Shown in pieces: positions 53,484 to 62,275 of a stretch of 64,000 nt of DNA. The stretch is from Inquilinus sp. KBS0705 (GTDB taxonomy: Bacteria > Bacteroidota > Bacteroidia > Sphingobacteriales > Sphingobacteriaceae), in the NCBI GenBank assembly GCA_005938025.2, contig VCCI02000004.1:248001-312000 (forward strand), read 5' to 3'. Both the position numbers and the translations under genes were made by a program. Each line of letters begins with the position of its first letter. Position 1 is the stretch's first letter. The notes beneath the pieces are model-generated. The model was not told the DNA's origin. It saw only the letters and a list, made by a program, of their open reading frames with translations, and ran no database searches.

Positions 53484-54479
53484 TTAAAGTGAGCCTTTGC
53501 GCGCTGTTACCTTTATCAGTTCGGCGGTTACTTTATCAGCATCAATGCCCTCGGCTTCGGCTTTAAAATTCATTAGTATGCGGTGCCTTAATACAGCAGG
53601 GGCCATAGCATGTATATCTTCCATTAAAACGGTGTACCTGCCTTTAAGCAAAGCCCTTGCTTTGGCGGTTAAAATTAATGCCTGCCCTGCGCGTGGACCG
53701 GCACCCCAACGCACCCATTCTTTTACATAGTTAATAGTTGTCGTATCCGGGCGGGTAGCGCGTATCATACTGCTTACGTAGCGGGTAAGGTCCTCGTTAA
53801 TACTTACCTGCCTTACCAATGCCTGGGCCTGTATAATTTCTTCGGCTGTTATAACCGCCTGTACATCGGCTTTTGCCGAGCCTGTGGTTCGGTTTAATAT
53901 CGCAAACTCTTCCTGCTCGCTGGGGTAGCCAATTTTTATCAGCAGTAAAAACCTGTCCAGCTGCGCCTCGGGTAAGGGATAGGTACCGGCCTGCTCAATC
54001 GGGTTTTGCGTAGCTAATATAAAAAACGGCTTATCCAAGGAATAAGTTTGGCCGCCATAAGTTACCTCAAACTCCTGCATGGCTTCCAGTAATGCCGATT
54101 GCGTTTTGGGAGGCGTACGGTTTATCTCGTCGGCCAGTATAATATTGGCAAACAAAGGGCCTTTGTTGAATTTGAAGAAACGTTTGCCGGTGGCATGGTC
54201 TTCTTCCAATATCTCGGTGCCAATAATATCCGTTGGCATCAGGTCGGGTGTAAACTGTATACGACGAAACGCCAGGTGCAAAGCCTGCGACATGGTTTTA
54301 ACAATGAGTGTTTTTGCCAAGCCCGGCACCCCTTCCAGCAGGCAGTGCCCTCCGGCTAAAAAGGCTACCAGCAGTTCGTCAAGTATAGCATCCTGCCCAA
54401 CAATTACCTTTTGTATCTCGGTTTTTAGCCGGGGCAGTTTGGCAAGCAGGTCTTTTATGTTCTCTTCGGTAAGTTCCAA
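53484..54479 (-). CDS. MoxR-family AAA+ ATPase
   Basis: The 331-residue AAA+ protein has Walker A GVPGLAKT, Walker B LADEINRTPPKTQ and the MoxR sensor region FFILATQNPIEQAGTYPLPEAQLDRF. MoxR proteins are chaperone-like ATPases that act on VWA partners, here presumably DUF58. It is first in a minus-strand operon that runs MoxR, DUF58, BatA, DUF4175-like, unknown membrane protein, TldD, TldE. Confidence 0.95.
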   Translation of the reverse strand: MELTEENIKDLLAKLPRLKTEIQKVIVGQDAILDELLVAFLAGGHCLLEGVPGLAKTLIVKTMSQALHLAFRRIQFTPDLMPTDIIGTEILEEDHATGKRFFKFNKGPLFANIILADEINRTPPKTQSALLEAMQEFEVTYGGQTYSLDKPFFILATQNPIEQAGTYPLPEAQLDRFLLLIKIGYPSEQEEFAILNRTTGSAKADVQAVITAEEIIQAQALVRQVSINEDLTRYVSSMIRATRPDTTTINYVKEWVRWGAGPRAGQALILTAKARALLKGRYTVLMEDIHAMAPAVLRHRILMNFKAEAEGIDADKVTAELIKVTARKGSL

Positions 54480-54514
54480 TGTAATATTCGTTTATTTATT
54501 TGCAGCTTTAATCT

Positions 54515-54626
54515 ACTCACCCCCTGCCCCCCTCTCTTCGCTACGCGCAAAGAGGAGGTTCTTTTTCTTGCCCTCTTTCCGCAAAGCGGAGAGAGGGTCG
54601 CCCAGCGAAGCGTCGGCGGGGTGAGT
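54515..54626. repeat. Composite palindromic REP-like element
   Basis: Outer arms ACTCACCCC (54515-54523) and GGGGTGAGT (54618-54626) enclose an inner hairpin CCCTCTTTCCGC/GCGGAGAGAGGG (54571-54597, one wobble) and a second partial hairpin at 54531-54557. It fills most of the 320-base gap between the divergent MoxR and DUF4159 operons, where both promoters should lie. Confidence 0.75.
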
Positions 54627-54799
54627 CTACCCGCCGGTAATACACTGCGTAAAATCCACTCACAAGATATTACCCTTTTAACTAAATACCATGCTTTTTT
54701 ATCAAAAACTCAATAAAGTATCTAAAACTTTACAACTTGTTCAGTTTAATTCATCAGCCAGGCAAAAATTTTATCCTAATTTTAGAGTTTTGTAAGCAG

Positions 54800-55426
54800 A
54801 TGGCATACGGTGCAAAATTTACTTTTACAAGGTTAAGCTACCACAGCGGCGATTGGGACACCGATCAGCGGATGCCATCCAACATCCTTAATTCGTTGCT
54901 GGAATATACCACTATACCCATCGACCCGCACGAAAAGGTAATACCGCTAAGCAGTGATGATATTTTTACAGCGCCATTCCTTTATTTAAGCGGCCACAAG
55001 CTTGTGCAATTTGATACCAAGGAAAAAGCCAACTTTAAAAAGTATGTGCAAAACGGCGGTTTTGTTTTTGTTGACGATTGCAACCACGATATCGACGGGC
55101 TTTTTGCCAAATCATTCGAGGCGCAAATGGCTGCCTTGTTTGGGCCTAACGCTTTAAAAAAGATACCTAATAACCACGCTATCTATCACTCGTTTTTTAA
55201 ATTTGATAAGGGCCCGCCTACTACTACCTTTGAGCTTAACGGCTGGGGCGACGACCTGGTGCACGATTATTTAAAGGCGATTGAAATAAACGGCCGCATT
55301 GGCGTGTTGTATAGCAGTAAAGATTACGGCTGCGAATGGGATTACGATTTCAGGAACAAGCGCTTTTTAGCTGAAGACAATACTAAATTCGGGGTAAATA
55401 TTATTGTATACGCCATGAACTCGTGA
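54800..55426 (+). CDS. DUF4159 domain protein
   Basis: The 208-residue protein starts at MAYGAKFTFTRLSYHSGDWDTDQR, the classic DUF4159 opening, and has the GGFVFVDDCNHD region. DUF4159 has a GATase-like fold and usually lies in MoxR/BatA clusters. No signal peptide is present, unlike many homologues. The start at 54800 matches the family; a longer reading to 54737 is rejected. It heads the plus-strand unit that leads to RDD, TldD copy 2 and TldE copy 2. Confidence 0.88.
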   Translation: MAYGAKFTFTRLSYHSGDWDTDQRMPSNILNSLLEYTTIPIDPHEKVIPLSSDDIFTAPFLYLSGHKLVQFDTKEKANFKKYVQNGGFVFVDDCNHDIDGLFAKSFEAQMAALFGPNALKKIPNNHAIYHSFFKFDKGPPTTTFELNGWGDDLVHDYLKAIEINGRIGVLYSSKDYGCEWDYDFRNKRFLAEDNTKFGVNIIVYAMNS

Positions 55427-55465
55427 TGGGTGTATGCGCTATATTTACCGCGTAAGTTTATATAA

Positions 55466-56095
55466 ATGGAAAACGAATACTACATCCAAAAAAACGGCGA
55501 ACACACAGGCCCCTTTAGCTTACACGAGCTGATACAAATGGACCTGCGGGTTGATACGCTGATATTGTCGCCGGAGTATGACGGATGGCAAAAAGCAGCA
55601 GACCTGCCCGAACTATTCGAATACTTTGAGGCCAATGGTGTATACTTCCCTACAGATGATAACCTCGCTAGTTTTTGGTGGCGCTTTATGGCTTACATAG
55701 TCGATTCTTTATTGCTGTCTTACCCGCTATCGTTTATAAGGCCCCCGGGTGTAAAAGAAGCTTACGACCGTATGCTAACCAGCACAACCACCACTGCCGA
55801 TATGCTGCTACTGCTAAAATTTAACCTGATAAGCTTTGTGATACTGGCTATTTACCATGCTGTTTGCGAAGCTTCGGCATTGCAGGGAAGCCTGGGTAAA
55901 AAACTGTTCAAATTAATAGTTGTAAATGCAGACGGGCAACGGCTAAGCATTGGCCGCGCGTTTTTACGCAACATTGGTAAATTTATATCGGGCTCGGTTT
56001 TACTAATTGGCTATCTGGCTGTGCTTTGGGACTCGCATAAACAGGCCTGGCACGACCAATGGGCCAAAACCTACATTATTATTCGCAACCGGTAA
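55466..56095 (+). CDS. GYF-RDD membrane protein, copy 1
   Basis: The 209-residue protein has a GYF_2-type N-terminal domain (YYIQKNGEHTGPFSLHELIQM) and an RDD domain with membrane segments (FWWRFMAYIVDSLLLSY onward). GYF domains bind proline-rich peptides; RDD proteins are membrane proteins of largely unknown function. It lies between DUF4159 and tldD copy 2 on the plus strand. A second, divergent GYF-RDD protein lies at 59191-59835. Confidence 0.88.
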   Translation: MENEYYIQKNGEHTGPFSLHELIQMDLRVDTLILSPEYDGWQKAADLPELFEYFEANGVYFPTDDNLASFWWRFMAYIVDSLLLSYPLSFIRPPGVKEAYDRMLTSTTTTADMLLLLKFNLISFVILAIYHAVCEASALQGSLGKKLFKLIVVNADGQRLSIGRAFLRNIGKFISGSVLLIGYLAVLWDSHKQAWHDQWAKTYIIIRNR

Positions 56096-56149
56096 ATTGT
56101 TTTTAAACATGCCTGTATATCGTTATATTAGGCAAATAATCATACTGCA

Positions 56150-57784
56150 TTGAAAAGAAAAGATTTCCTTTACCTAACCGGCATGGGCATCAGCGCTTCC
56201 ATGCTCAGCAGGTTTACTGCTGCAGGATCGCCGGTTATGCACGGCACCGCCTTGCGCGATGTTGATGTAGCCATTAAAAAGCGCATGGCCGATGTTGCCC
56301 TTAACGCTGCACGCTCAAAAGGTGCCACCTATACTGATGCGCGCCTTGGCCGCTACCTAAACCAGTTTGTGGTAACACGCGATAAAAACATCGAGAACAT
56401 TGTGGATACCGAATCGTACGGGATGGGTATACGCGTTATTGCCAACGGCTGTTGGGGCTTTGCCGCTACCGACAAGCTGGATAACGACAGCATTGCACGC
56501 GCTGCCGAAACCGCCGTTGCCATAGCTAAAGAAAACGCCCGCCTGCAACTGGAGCCTGTACAACTGGCCCCGCAAAAAGGTTATGGCGAAGTAAGCTGGA
56601 AAACCCCCATCGAAAAGAATGCCTTTGAGGTGCCGATGAAGGACAAAACCGACCTGCTGCTGTCTGTTAACGATGCTGCCTTTAAAAACGGCGCCAACTA
56701 TGTTAACTCGGTGCTGTTTTTGGTGAACGAGCAAAAATACTTTGCCTCAACCGATGGCTCGTACATCGATCAGGATATTCATCGCATTTGGCCGGTATTC
56801 GGCGTTACCAAAATAGACGAGAAAAGCGGCAAGTTTGAAACCCGCAGCTCGTTAAGCGCGCCGCGCGGCATGGGCTACGAATACCTGATGCCCCGCGAAA
56901 GTGATAAAATTAAAAGCCAGACCACCCTTTACCGCGACCGGTACGATATGCTGGAAGATGCCGGTGCAGCCGCTTTGCAGGCCGCCGAAAAACTAAAAGC
57001 AAAAAGCGTTGAACCTGGCAAATACGACCTGGTGCTCGACCCAAGCCACTTGTGGTTAACCATTCACGAATCGGTAGGCCACCCATCAGAACTTGACCGC
57101 GTGCTGGGTTACGAGGCTAACTTTGCCGGCACCAGTTTTTTAACGCTGGATAAGTGGAAATCGGGCAATTTTAAATTTGGCAGCAGCCACGTAAATATTG
57201 TAGCCGATAAGCTGCAACCAGGCTCGCTTGGGGCAGTAGGTTACGATGACGAAGGCGTAGGTACCAAACAATGGGATATTATTAAAGAGGGTGTACTGGT
57301 TAACTACCAGGCCATCCGCGATCAGGCGCATATTATCGGCCTTAAAGAGTCGCAGGGCTGCTGCTACTCGCAAAGCTGGCAGGATGTCCAGTTTCAGCGC
57401 ATGCCAAACATATCGCTGCAACCGGGTAAAGAAACCATGAGCCCTGCTGATATGATTAAAAATGTAGAAAAAGGCATTTACATTATAGGCGATAGCTCTT
57501 TCTCGATCGATCAGCAACGCTACAACTTCCAGTTTAGCGGACAAATGTATTACGAGATAAAGAATGGTAAAATAGTGGGCATGCTAAATGATGTAGCTTA
57601 CCAGGCCAATACCCAGGAATTCTGGAACTCGTGCACGGCCGTTTGCGATAAAAATGATTACCGCCTGGGCGGATCGTTCTTTGACGGCAAGGGCCAGCCA
57701 ATGCAGGCAAGCGCGGTATCGCATGGTTCATCAACAGCCCGTTTTAACGGGGTTAACGTAATTAACACAGCAAGAAAAATTTAA
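56150..57784 (+). CDS. TldD-family metallopeptidase, copy 2
   Basis: The 544-residue paralogue of copy 1 has the same HESVGH motif at residues 306-311. Its N-terminus reads MKRKDFLYLTGMGISASML, so one arginine of the twin-arginine pair is replaced (KR form), which may weaken or alter Tat export. Translation again starts at TTG. It is collinear with copy 1 and nearly identical through the metal-binding and C-terminal regions. It is followed four bases later by tldE copy 2. Confidence 0.92.
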   Translation: MKRKDFLYLTGMGISASMLSRFTAAGSPVMHGTALRDVDVAIKKRMADVALNAARSKGATYTDARLGRYLNQFVVTRDKNIENIVDTESYGMGIRVIANGCWGFAATDKLDNDSIARAAETAVAIAKENARLQLEPVQLAPQKGYGEVSWKTPIEKNAFEVPMKDKTDLLLSVNDAAFKNGANYVNSVLFLVNEQKYFASTDGSYIDQDIHRIWPVFGVTKIDEKSGKFETRSSLSAPRGMGYEYLMPRESDKIKSQTTLYRDRYDMLEDAGAAALQAAEKLKAKSVEPGKYDLVLDPSHLWLTIHESVGHPSELDRVLGYEANFAGTSFLTLDKWKSGNFKFGSSHVNIVADKLQPGSLGAVGYDDEGVGTKQWDIIKEGVLVNYQAIRDQAHIIGLKESQGCCYSQSWQDVQFQRMPNISLQPGKETMSPADMIKNVEKGIYIIGDSSFSIDQQRYNFQFSGQMYYEIKNGKIVGMLNDVAYQANTQEFWNSCTAVCDKNDYRLGGSFFDGKGQPMQASAVSHGSSTARFNGVNVINTARKI

Positions 57785-57788
57785 AGAT

Positions 57789-59126
57789 ATGGCTATTTTA
57801 ACTGAAGATGAATGCCGCGCAATAATGAAAAAAGCGCTCAGCTATTCAAAAGCCGACGAGTGTGAAATAAACCTTAGCGGGTCCGACTCGGCCAATATAC
57901 GTTATGCACGCAATGCCGTATCAACCAGTGGTGCTATAAGCAGTACCAGCATGGCCATTTCATCGGCATTTGGCAAAAAGCTGGGCATTGTTACGCTTAA
58001 CGATTATACCGACGAAGCAATTTCAAGCGCGGTAAAGCGCTCGGAAGAATTAGCTAAACTGGCACCTGAAAACCCGGAATACATGCCATTTTTAGGCCCG
58101 CAAACCTATAGCGCGCCAACCAAAACATTTGTATCCGAAACGGCTGCCTTAACACCGGCGCAACGCACCAGCATGGTTGAGCAAAGCCTTAACGTATCAA
58201 AAGAAAATAAGCTTACCGCTGCCGGCTTTTTACAAAACAGCTCGGGCTTTAGCGCCTTAATGAACTGTAAGGGGTTATTTGCCTATAATACCTCTACTGA
58301 TATTAATTTTTCGGCAACACTACGCACGGCCGATAGCCAGGGATCGGGCTATGTTACCAAAGATTATAATGATGTAAGCAAGTTAGATACCCTTGCGTTA
58401 ACCAAAATAGCAGCCAAAAAGTCTGCAGGGTCTACCAATGCCAAAGCATTGGAGCCGGGTAAGTATACCGTTATACTGGAACCAGCGGCGGGTATTGTAT
58501 TGTTAGAACAATTATACGGCAGTCTTGACGCACGCAGCGCCGACGAGGGTCGCAGCTTTTTAAGCAAACCCGGCGGTAAAACCCGCCTGGGCGAAAAAAT
58601 GGTTGATGAAAGAATAAACATCTATTCAGACCCATCGCACCCGGAGTTGCCAACCAGCGTTTGGAGCGGCGATGGCCAGCCACAGGTAAAAAGGAGCTGG
58701 ATAGAAAAAGGTGTGGTGAAGAATTTAAACTACTCGCGTTTTTGGGCTCAAAAGAAGGGCGTACAGCCAATTCCATACCCGAGCGGTATAATTATGGATG
58801 GCGGCACACAAAGCCTGGAGGAACTGATAAAAGGCACCGAAAAAGGCATATTAGTTACCCGCCTGTGGTACATACGACCGGTTGACCCGCAAACTCTACT
58901 ATTTACCGGCCTAACCCGCGATGGTACTTTTTATATTGAGAACGGGCAGATCAAATTCCCGATAAAAAACTTTAGGTTTAACGAGAGCCCTGTAATCATG
59001 CTAAACAACCTGGATGCTTTAGGTAAGACCGAGCGCACAGTGAGCGGCGAAAGCGGCCAAAGTGCCTTAATACCGCCTATGCGTATCAGGGACTTTACCT
59101 TTAGCTCGTTATCTGACGCGATATAA
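57789..59126 (+). CDS. TldE/PmbA-family protein, copy 2
   Basis: The 445-residue paralogue of copy 1 has no metal motif and no signal peptide. It shares the SYSKADECE, RSEELA.LAPEN and NFRFNESPVIMLNNL segments with copy 1. It lies four bases after tldD copy 2, the same spacing as in the other pair, which fits duplication of the two-gene unit as a whole. It ends at a perfect 22-bp hairpin. Confidence 0.9.
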   Translation: MAILTEDECRAIMKKALSYSKADECEINLSGSDSANIRYARNAVSTSGAISSTSMAISSAFGKKLGIVTLNDYTDEAISSAVKRSEELAKLAPENPEYMPFLGPQTYSAPTKTFVSETAALTPAQRTSMVEQSLNVSKENKLTAAGFLQNSSGFSALMNCKGLFAYNTSTDINFSATLRTADSQGSGYVTKDYNDVSKLDTLALTKIAAKKSAGSTNAKALEPGKYTVILEPAAGIVLLEQLYGSLDARSADEGRSFLSKPGGKTRLGEKMVDERINIYSDPSHPELPTSVWSGDGQPQVKRSWIEKGVVKNLNYSRFWAQKKGVQPIPYPSGIIMDGGTQSLEELIKGTEKGILVTRLWYIRPVDPQTLLFTGLTRDGTFYIENGQIKFPIKNFRFNESPVIMLNNLDALGKTERTVSGESGQSALIPPMRIRDFTFSSLSDAI

Positions 59127-59136
59127 TCAGTTAACG

Positions 59137-59190
59137 GTTTGCAGCAGGCGGTTTGCAAATACTGCTTATTGCAAACCGCCTGCTGCAAAC
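59137..59190. terminator. Long perfect hairpin after tldE copy 2
   Basis: Two 22-bp arms (59137-59158 and 59169-59190), with core GCAGGCGGTTTGC, are perfectly complementary around a 10-base loop. It directly abuts the stop codon of the convergent GYF-RDD gene, so it serves both genes. Confidence 0.85.
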
Positions 59191-59835
59191 TTAATATCCG
59201 TCCAGCCTATCTTTAATTACCACAGTGTTGGCCATCATATCGTGCAGGCATTGTTGCTTTTTGGTGAAAAAGGCCATTAAATAACCTATAAAAAGCGGTA
59301 GTAGCGATAGCAGTTTGGCTACATTGCGGCCAAGCGCATTACCCCAGGTTATCCTTTCGGCATATATATCGCATACTTTTATTTTAAGCAATTGCTTGCC
59401 ATAAGTACCTTGCTGCGGGCCGCTTTCCATTACTACGTTGTAAATGAGCCGGGCTATGGGTATCAACACCAATATACTTGCACTGATGATGAGCCGTATT
59501 GTTTTATCCTCAATAACATATACGGCTGTAAACCCAACAATTATAAACCCTGCCGATACTATCAGCCAATCTATAACGGTTGCCAGCAGGCGCTGGTCAA
59601 AACTGCCAAAATATTGCAGTGGCTGGGGCTGCTTTCTAAAGCCAAAAAGTTGCCGTAGTTCGGCAACTTCATGGGCTTCTTTATAATCGTCCATTTCGGG
59701 GGTCTTAACAAAATCCCCTGGTTTTATCTTTCTTTCTTTTAACTCAGCAATAGTAAACGGGCCTTCAGGCTTGCCGTTTATTACCAGTATGTATTGGCTA
59801 TTGGGTTGGGTTATACTATTACCGGAAGGTTGCAT
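59191..59835 (-). CDS. GYF-RDD membrane protein, copy 2
   Basis: The protein of about 214 residues has a GYF_2-like N-terminal domain (YILVINGKPEGPFTIAELKER) and an RDD domain (FGSFDQRLLATVIDWLIVSAGF, then more membrane segments). It is related to but clearly diverged from copy 1. It begins 43 bases after the LiaF-like gene; its start codon lies in the loop of an inverted repeat. Confidence 0.87.
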   Translation of the reverse strand: MQPSGNSITQPNSQYILVINGKPEGPFTIAELKERKIKPGDFVKTPEMDDYKEAHEVAELRQLFGFRKQPQPLQYFGSFDQRLLATVIDWLIVSAGFIIVGFTAVYVIEDKTIRLIISASILVLIPIARLIYNVVMESGPQQGTYGKQLLKIKVCDIYAERITWGNALGRNVAKLLSLLPLFIGYLMAFFTKKQQCLHDMMANTVVIKDRLDGY

Positions 59836-59871
59836 AATTATCAAAGCTAAACATTACGCTAAACCTTCCGG
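59822..59871 (-). promoter_or_regulatory. Inverted repeat enclosing the GYF-RDD start codon
   Basis: CCGGAAGGTT (59822-59831) and AACCTTCCGG (59862-59871) are perfectly complementary with a 30-base loop. On the minus strand the loop holds the ribosome-binding region and the ATG at 59835, and the 3-prime arm encodes the first codons (QPSG). This could restrict translation of the GYF-RDD gene or form a terminator for the upstream gene. Confidence 0.45.
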
Positions 59872-59878
59872 CTAAAAA

Positions 59879-60853
59879 TTAATATTTCTGTACTTTAAAG
59901 TCAGACAAGCCGCCCTTCATGTGAATTTCGATCTTGTTTTTTGCGGCATCAAAACCAGGGGTTTGGTAGCTGTTATCATCCTTTTTATCAAAACCATCAA
60001 AAGTACTTGATGATAAACCCGAATCGGAAGTGATACGGCACGCTGCATTAGCAGGCACCTTTATTAACACTTCAGATACGCCTGTTTTAACTTCAACAAC
60101 GGTTGATGCTATTGGCTGCCCTAATTTAACATGGAAGGATGCAGCACCACCATTGATGGTCAAATTTCTGATCTTATACGGCGACAGGTCAAAATCTAAC
60201 TCTGTAGCGCCGGCATCAATGTTTACTTCCCACTCCGGCCTGGTATTTAGTTTTATATTGGCTGTATTGCCTTTTTTGTCACCAAAATCAAAATGGCCGC
60301 CGTTGTTCTTTTTCATGCGCAGGTTTAAAACCGGGGTTGTTCCGTCCATAGTTTTAGTATACTCATATTTGTTATAAAACTCCTTGGTGGTAGCATCAAA
60401 CAAATTGCTTGTGGTATCCTGCAATTTATACACGGTACCGCCGCCGCTTACATTTAGCTTTGCAAAAGTAACCGCCGCATTAAAGGGCTCGGTAAAGGTG
60501 CTGTTGCCTTCTATTTTAACAATACCGCTGCCGCGTTGGGTAGTATCGCTGTCATCATCGTCGTCGTCATCGTTGTAATGAAAGTTGTAGTTGTCCCACG
60601 AGGACCAGTGGTTTTCTGTACGGGCAAATATCAACACGCCAAAACACAATACTACAACGCTTATTTTTACTATGGTTGCCCATACGGCTTTGTTATTGGC
60701 CAATACCAGGTTTACACCACCCATTATTAAAAACACCGGCCATAGATGCCATAGGTTGCTCCAGTGAAAATCAATCACGTTGTAATTATCTAATAAAAAC
60801 AAGGTGCCTATTCCAACCAGGATAAGGCCTGGTACAATTTTTTCGTTTTTCAT
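59879..60853 (-). CDS. LiaF-like/DUF5668 membrane protein with cell-surface C-terminal domain
   Basis: The 324-residue protein has N-terminal membrane segments of DUF5668/LiaF_TM type (IVPGLILVGIGTLFLLDNYNVIDF), an acidic spacer with seven Asp in a row and a C-terminal toast-rack/DUF4097-like beta-solenoid (about 115-320). LiaF-like proteins sense envelope stress in Firmicutes. It lies two bases after the PspC gene, so the pair is coupled. Confidence 0.85.
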   Translation of the reverse strand: MKNEKIVPGLILVGIGTLFLLDNYNVIDFHWSNLWHLWPVFLIMGGVNLVLANNKAVWATIVKISVVVLCFGVLIFARTENHWSSWDNYNFHYNDDDDDDDSDTTQRGSGIVKIEGNSTFTEPFNAAVTFAKLNVSGGGTVYKLQDTTSNLFDATTKEFYNKYEYTKTMDGTTPVLNLRMKKNNGGHFDFGDKKGNTANIKLNTRPEWEVNIDAGATELDFDLSPYKIRNLTINGGAASFHVKLGQPIASTVVEVKTGVSEVLIKVPANAACRITSDSGLSSSTFDGFDKKDDNSYQTPGFDAAKNKIEIHMKGGLSDFKVQKY

Positions 60854-60855
60854 GA

Positions 60856-61455
60856 CTATATAGTTGTAGGGTTATCGTTATTGTGCTCTTGTGTTTTATC
60901 TGCTTTCAGGCTATCGTCTACAGGTTCGGTTGTAGTGGTTGCTTTCCAGTCTTGTTCTTTCCATGGCTCTTTCTTTTGGCCGGTAAAAATAAGCGTTGCA
61001 CCTACTGCAACTAATACTACAGGCCACAGTTTATCAAAATCCAGGTCGGGCAAAAAGTCGAACTGATCAAGCAGGAATATTGATCCTAATACGATAAGTA
61101 CCACGCCGAAAACAATACCTGCACTTGATGATGATTTTTTTGGCGCAGTATACATAAATGGCTGGCCGGGTGCGTTTGGTGGCGGGATGGTATAATCTAC
61201 ACCGGGGGTATAACCAGGGGTATTAAAGTTTGGATTAAAACCGGGTTTGTTAAAGCCATTGCCCAGCAAAGTACTACGTTTTGGTAATACTATCCATAAA
61301 ACTATATAAGGTACAAAGCCAACACCTTTAAGTATCATTGATAGTAAAAAAATTACCCGTACAATTGATACATCAATGCCAAAGTAATCGGCTAATCCTG
61401 CGCAAACGCCACCAATCATTTTGCGGTGTTCGTCTCTGTAAAGTTTCTTTTCCAT
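60856..61455 (-). CDS. PspC-domain envelope-stress protein
   Basis: The 199-residue protein has an N-terminal PspC domain (KLYRDEHRKMIGGVCAGLADYFGID, then a hydrophobic segment) and a C-terminal DUF5668-type membrane pair (FGVVLIVLGSIFLLDQFDFLP). PspC-type proteins act in the phage-shock/Lia response. It is followed by the LiaF-like protein after two bases and preceded by the SDR after 25 bases. Confidence 0.9.
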   Translation of the reverse strand: MEKKLYRDEHRKMIGGVCAGLADYFGIDVSIVRVIFLLSMILKGVGFVPYIVLWIVLPKRSTLLGNGFNKPGFNPNFNTPGYTPGVDYTIPPPNAPGQPFMYTAPKKSSSSAGIVFGVVLIVLGSIFLLDQFDFLPDLDFDKLWPVVLVAVGATLIFTGQKKEPWKEQDWKATTTTEPVDDSLKADKTQEHNNDNPTTI

Positions 61456-61480
61456 TTTAGTATAGTTTAAATGTGTTTTT

Positions 61481-62185
61481 TTATACTTGGCCCGGTGCAG
61501 GTTTAATAATCATTTCGTCAACATTGGCACCGGCGCTCATATTATAAATGTTTACAATTGCCGATGCGATATCTTCGGGGAGCACCATTGTGTTTTTATC
61601 AACCTCAATGCCCTTCCACGAATCTGTTAATGTTGACCCCGGGATTATTGCTGTTACCTTAACATTGTGTCCCTGCATCTCGAGCCTCATTACCTTATTA
61701 AGACCTAAAAGTGCATATTTAGTTACACTATACATACCTGCCTCGGGTATAGGGTTTATAGCCGCAACAGAGCATATATTGAATATATGCCCTTCACCGA
61801 CAGAAACCATACTTTTACCGAAGAAACGGTACAGTTCGTAGGCCGGCATAAGGTTAGTATCTATCTGTTTTTGGAAAGAATCTTCGCTATCGTTAAGTAT
61901 AGAAACATGCTTGTACATACCCACATTATTCACAATAATACCGACGAAACCCAGCTTTTTCTCGGTGAATTCGGCAAAATTTATTACTTCGTCGCGCTTA
62001 CTACAGTCGGCAATGGTGGCAGCAACCTCAATTTTGGGGTTAATGGCGCGCAGCTCTTGCTCAAATTCAAATAATTCTTTCTCATTGCGCGAACAAATTG
62101 CCAGGTTTATTCCTTGTTTAGCAAAAGCGATTGAAACAGCACGGCCAATGCCTTTGGTGGCGCCGGTAATAAGGGCGTTTTTCAT
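61481..62185 (-). CDS. SDR-family oxidoreductase
   Basis: The 234-residue classical SDR has the cofactor loop TGATKGIG, the NNVG motif and the catalytic Ser139, Tyr152 and Lys156 (SVAAINPIPEAGMYSVTKYA). It resembles FabG or sepiapterin-reductase-like enzymes; the exact substrate is unknown. It lies upstream of the PspC/LiaF-like genes on the same strand and diverges from the second Mla permease. Confidence 0.88.
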   Translation of the reverse strand: MKNALITGATKGIGRAVSIAFAKQGINLAICSRNEKELFEFEQELRAINPKIEVAATIADCSKRDEVINFAEFTEKKLGFVGIIVNNVGMYKHVSILNDSEDSFQKQIDTNLMPAYELYRFFGKSMVSVGEGHIFNICSVAAINPIPEAGMYSVTKYALLGLNKVMRLEMQGHNVKVTAIIPGSTLTDSWKGIEVDKNTMVLPEDIASAIVNIYNMSAGANVDEMIIKPAPGQV

Positions 62186-62275
62186 ATATTATGTTGTTAT
62201 TAAAAGTAATTCAATTGTATCTGGCAGTAAAGCTTAAAATTAAAAATGTATTTTTAACCGAATTTAACACAAGTA

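Noticed and set aside
60384..60578. Plus-strand Ser-rich readings opposite the LiaF-like gene
   Set aside because: Their serine run is the antisense of the Asp run in the real gene.
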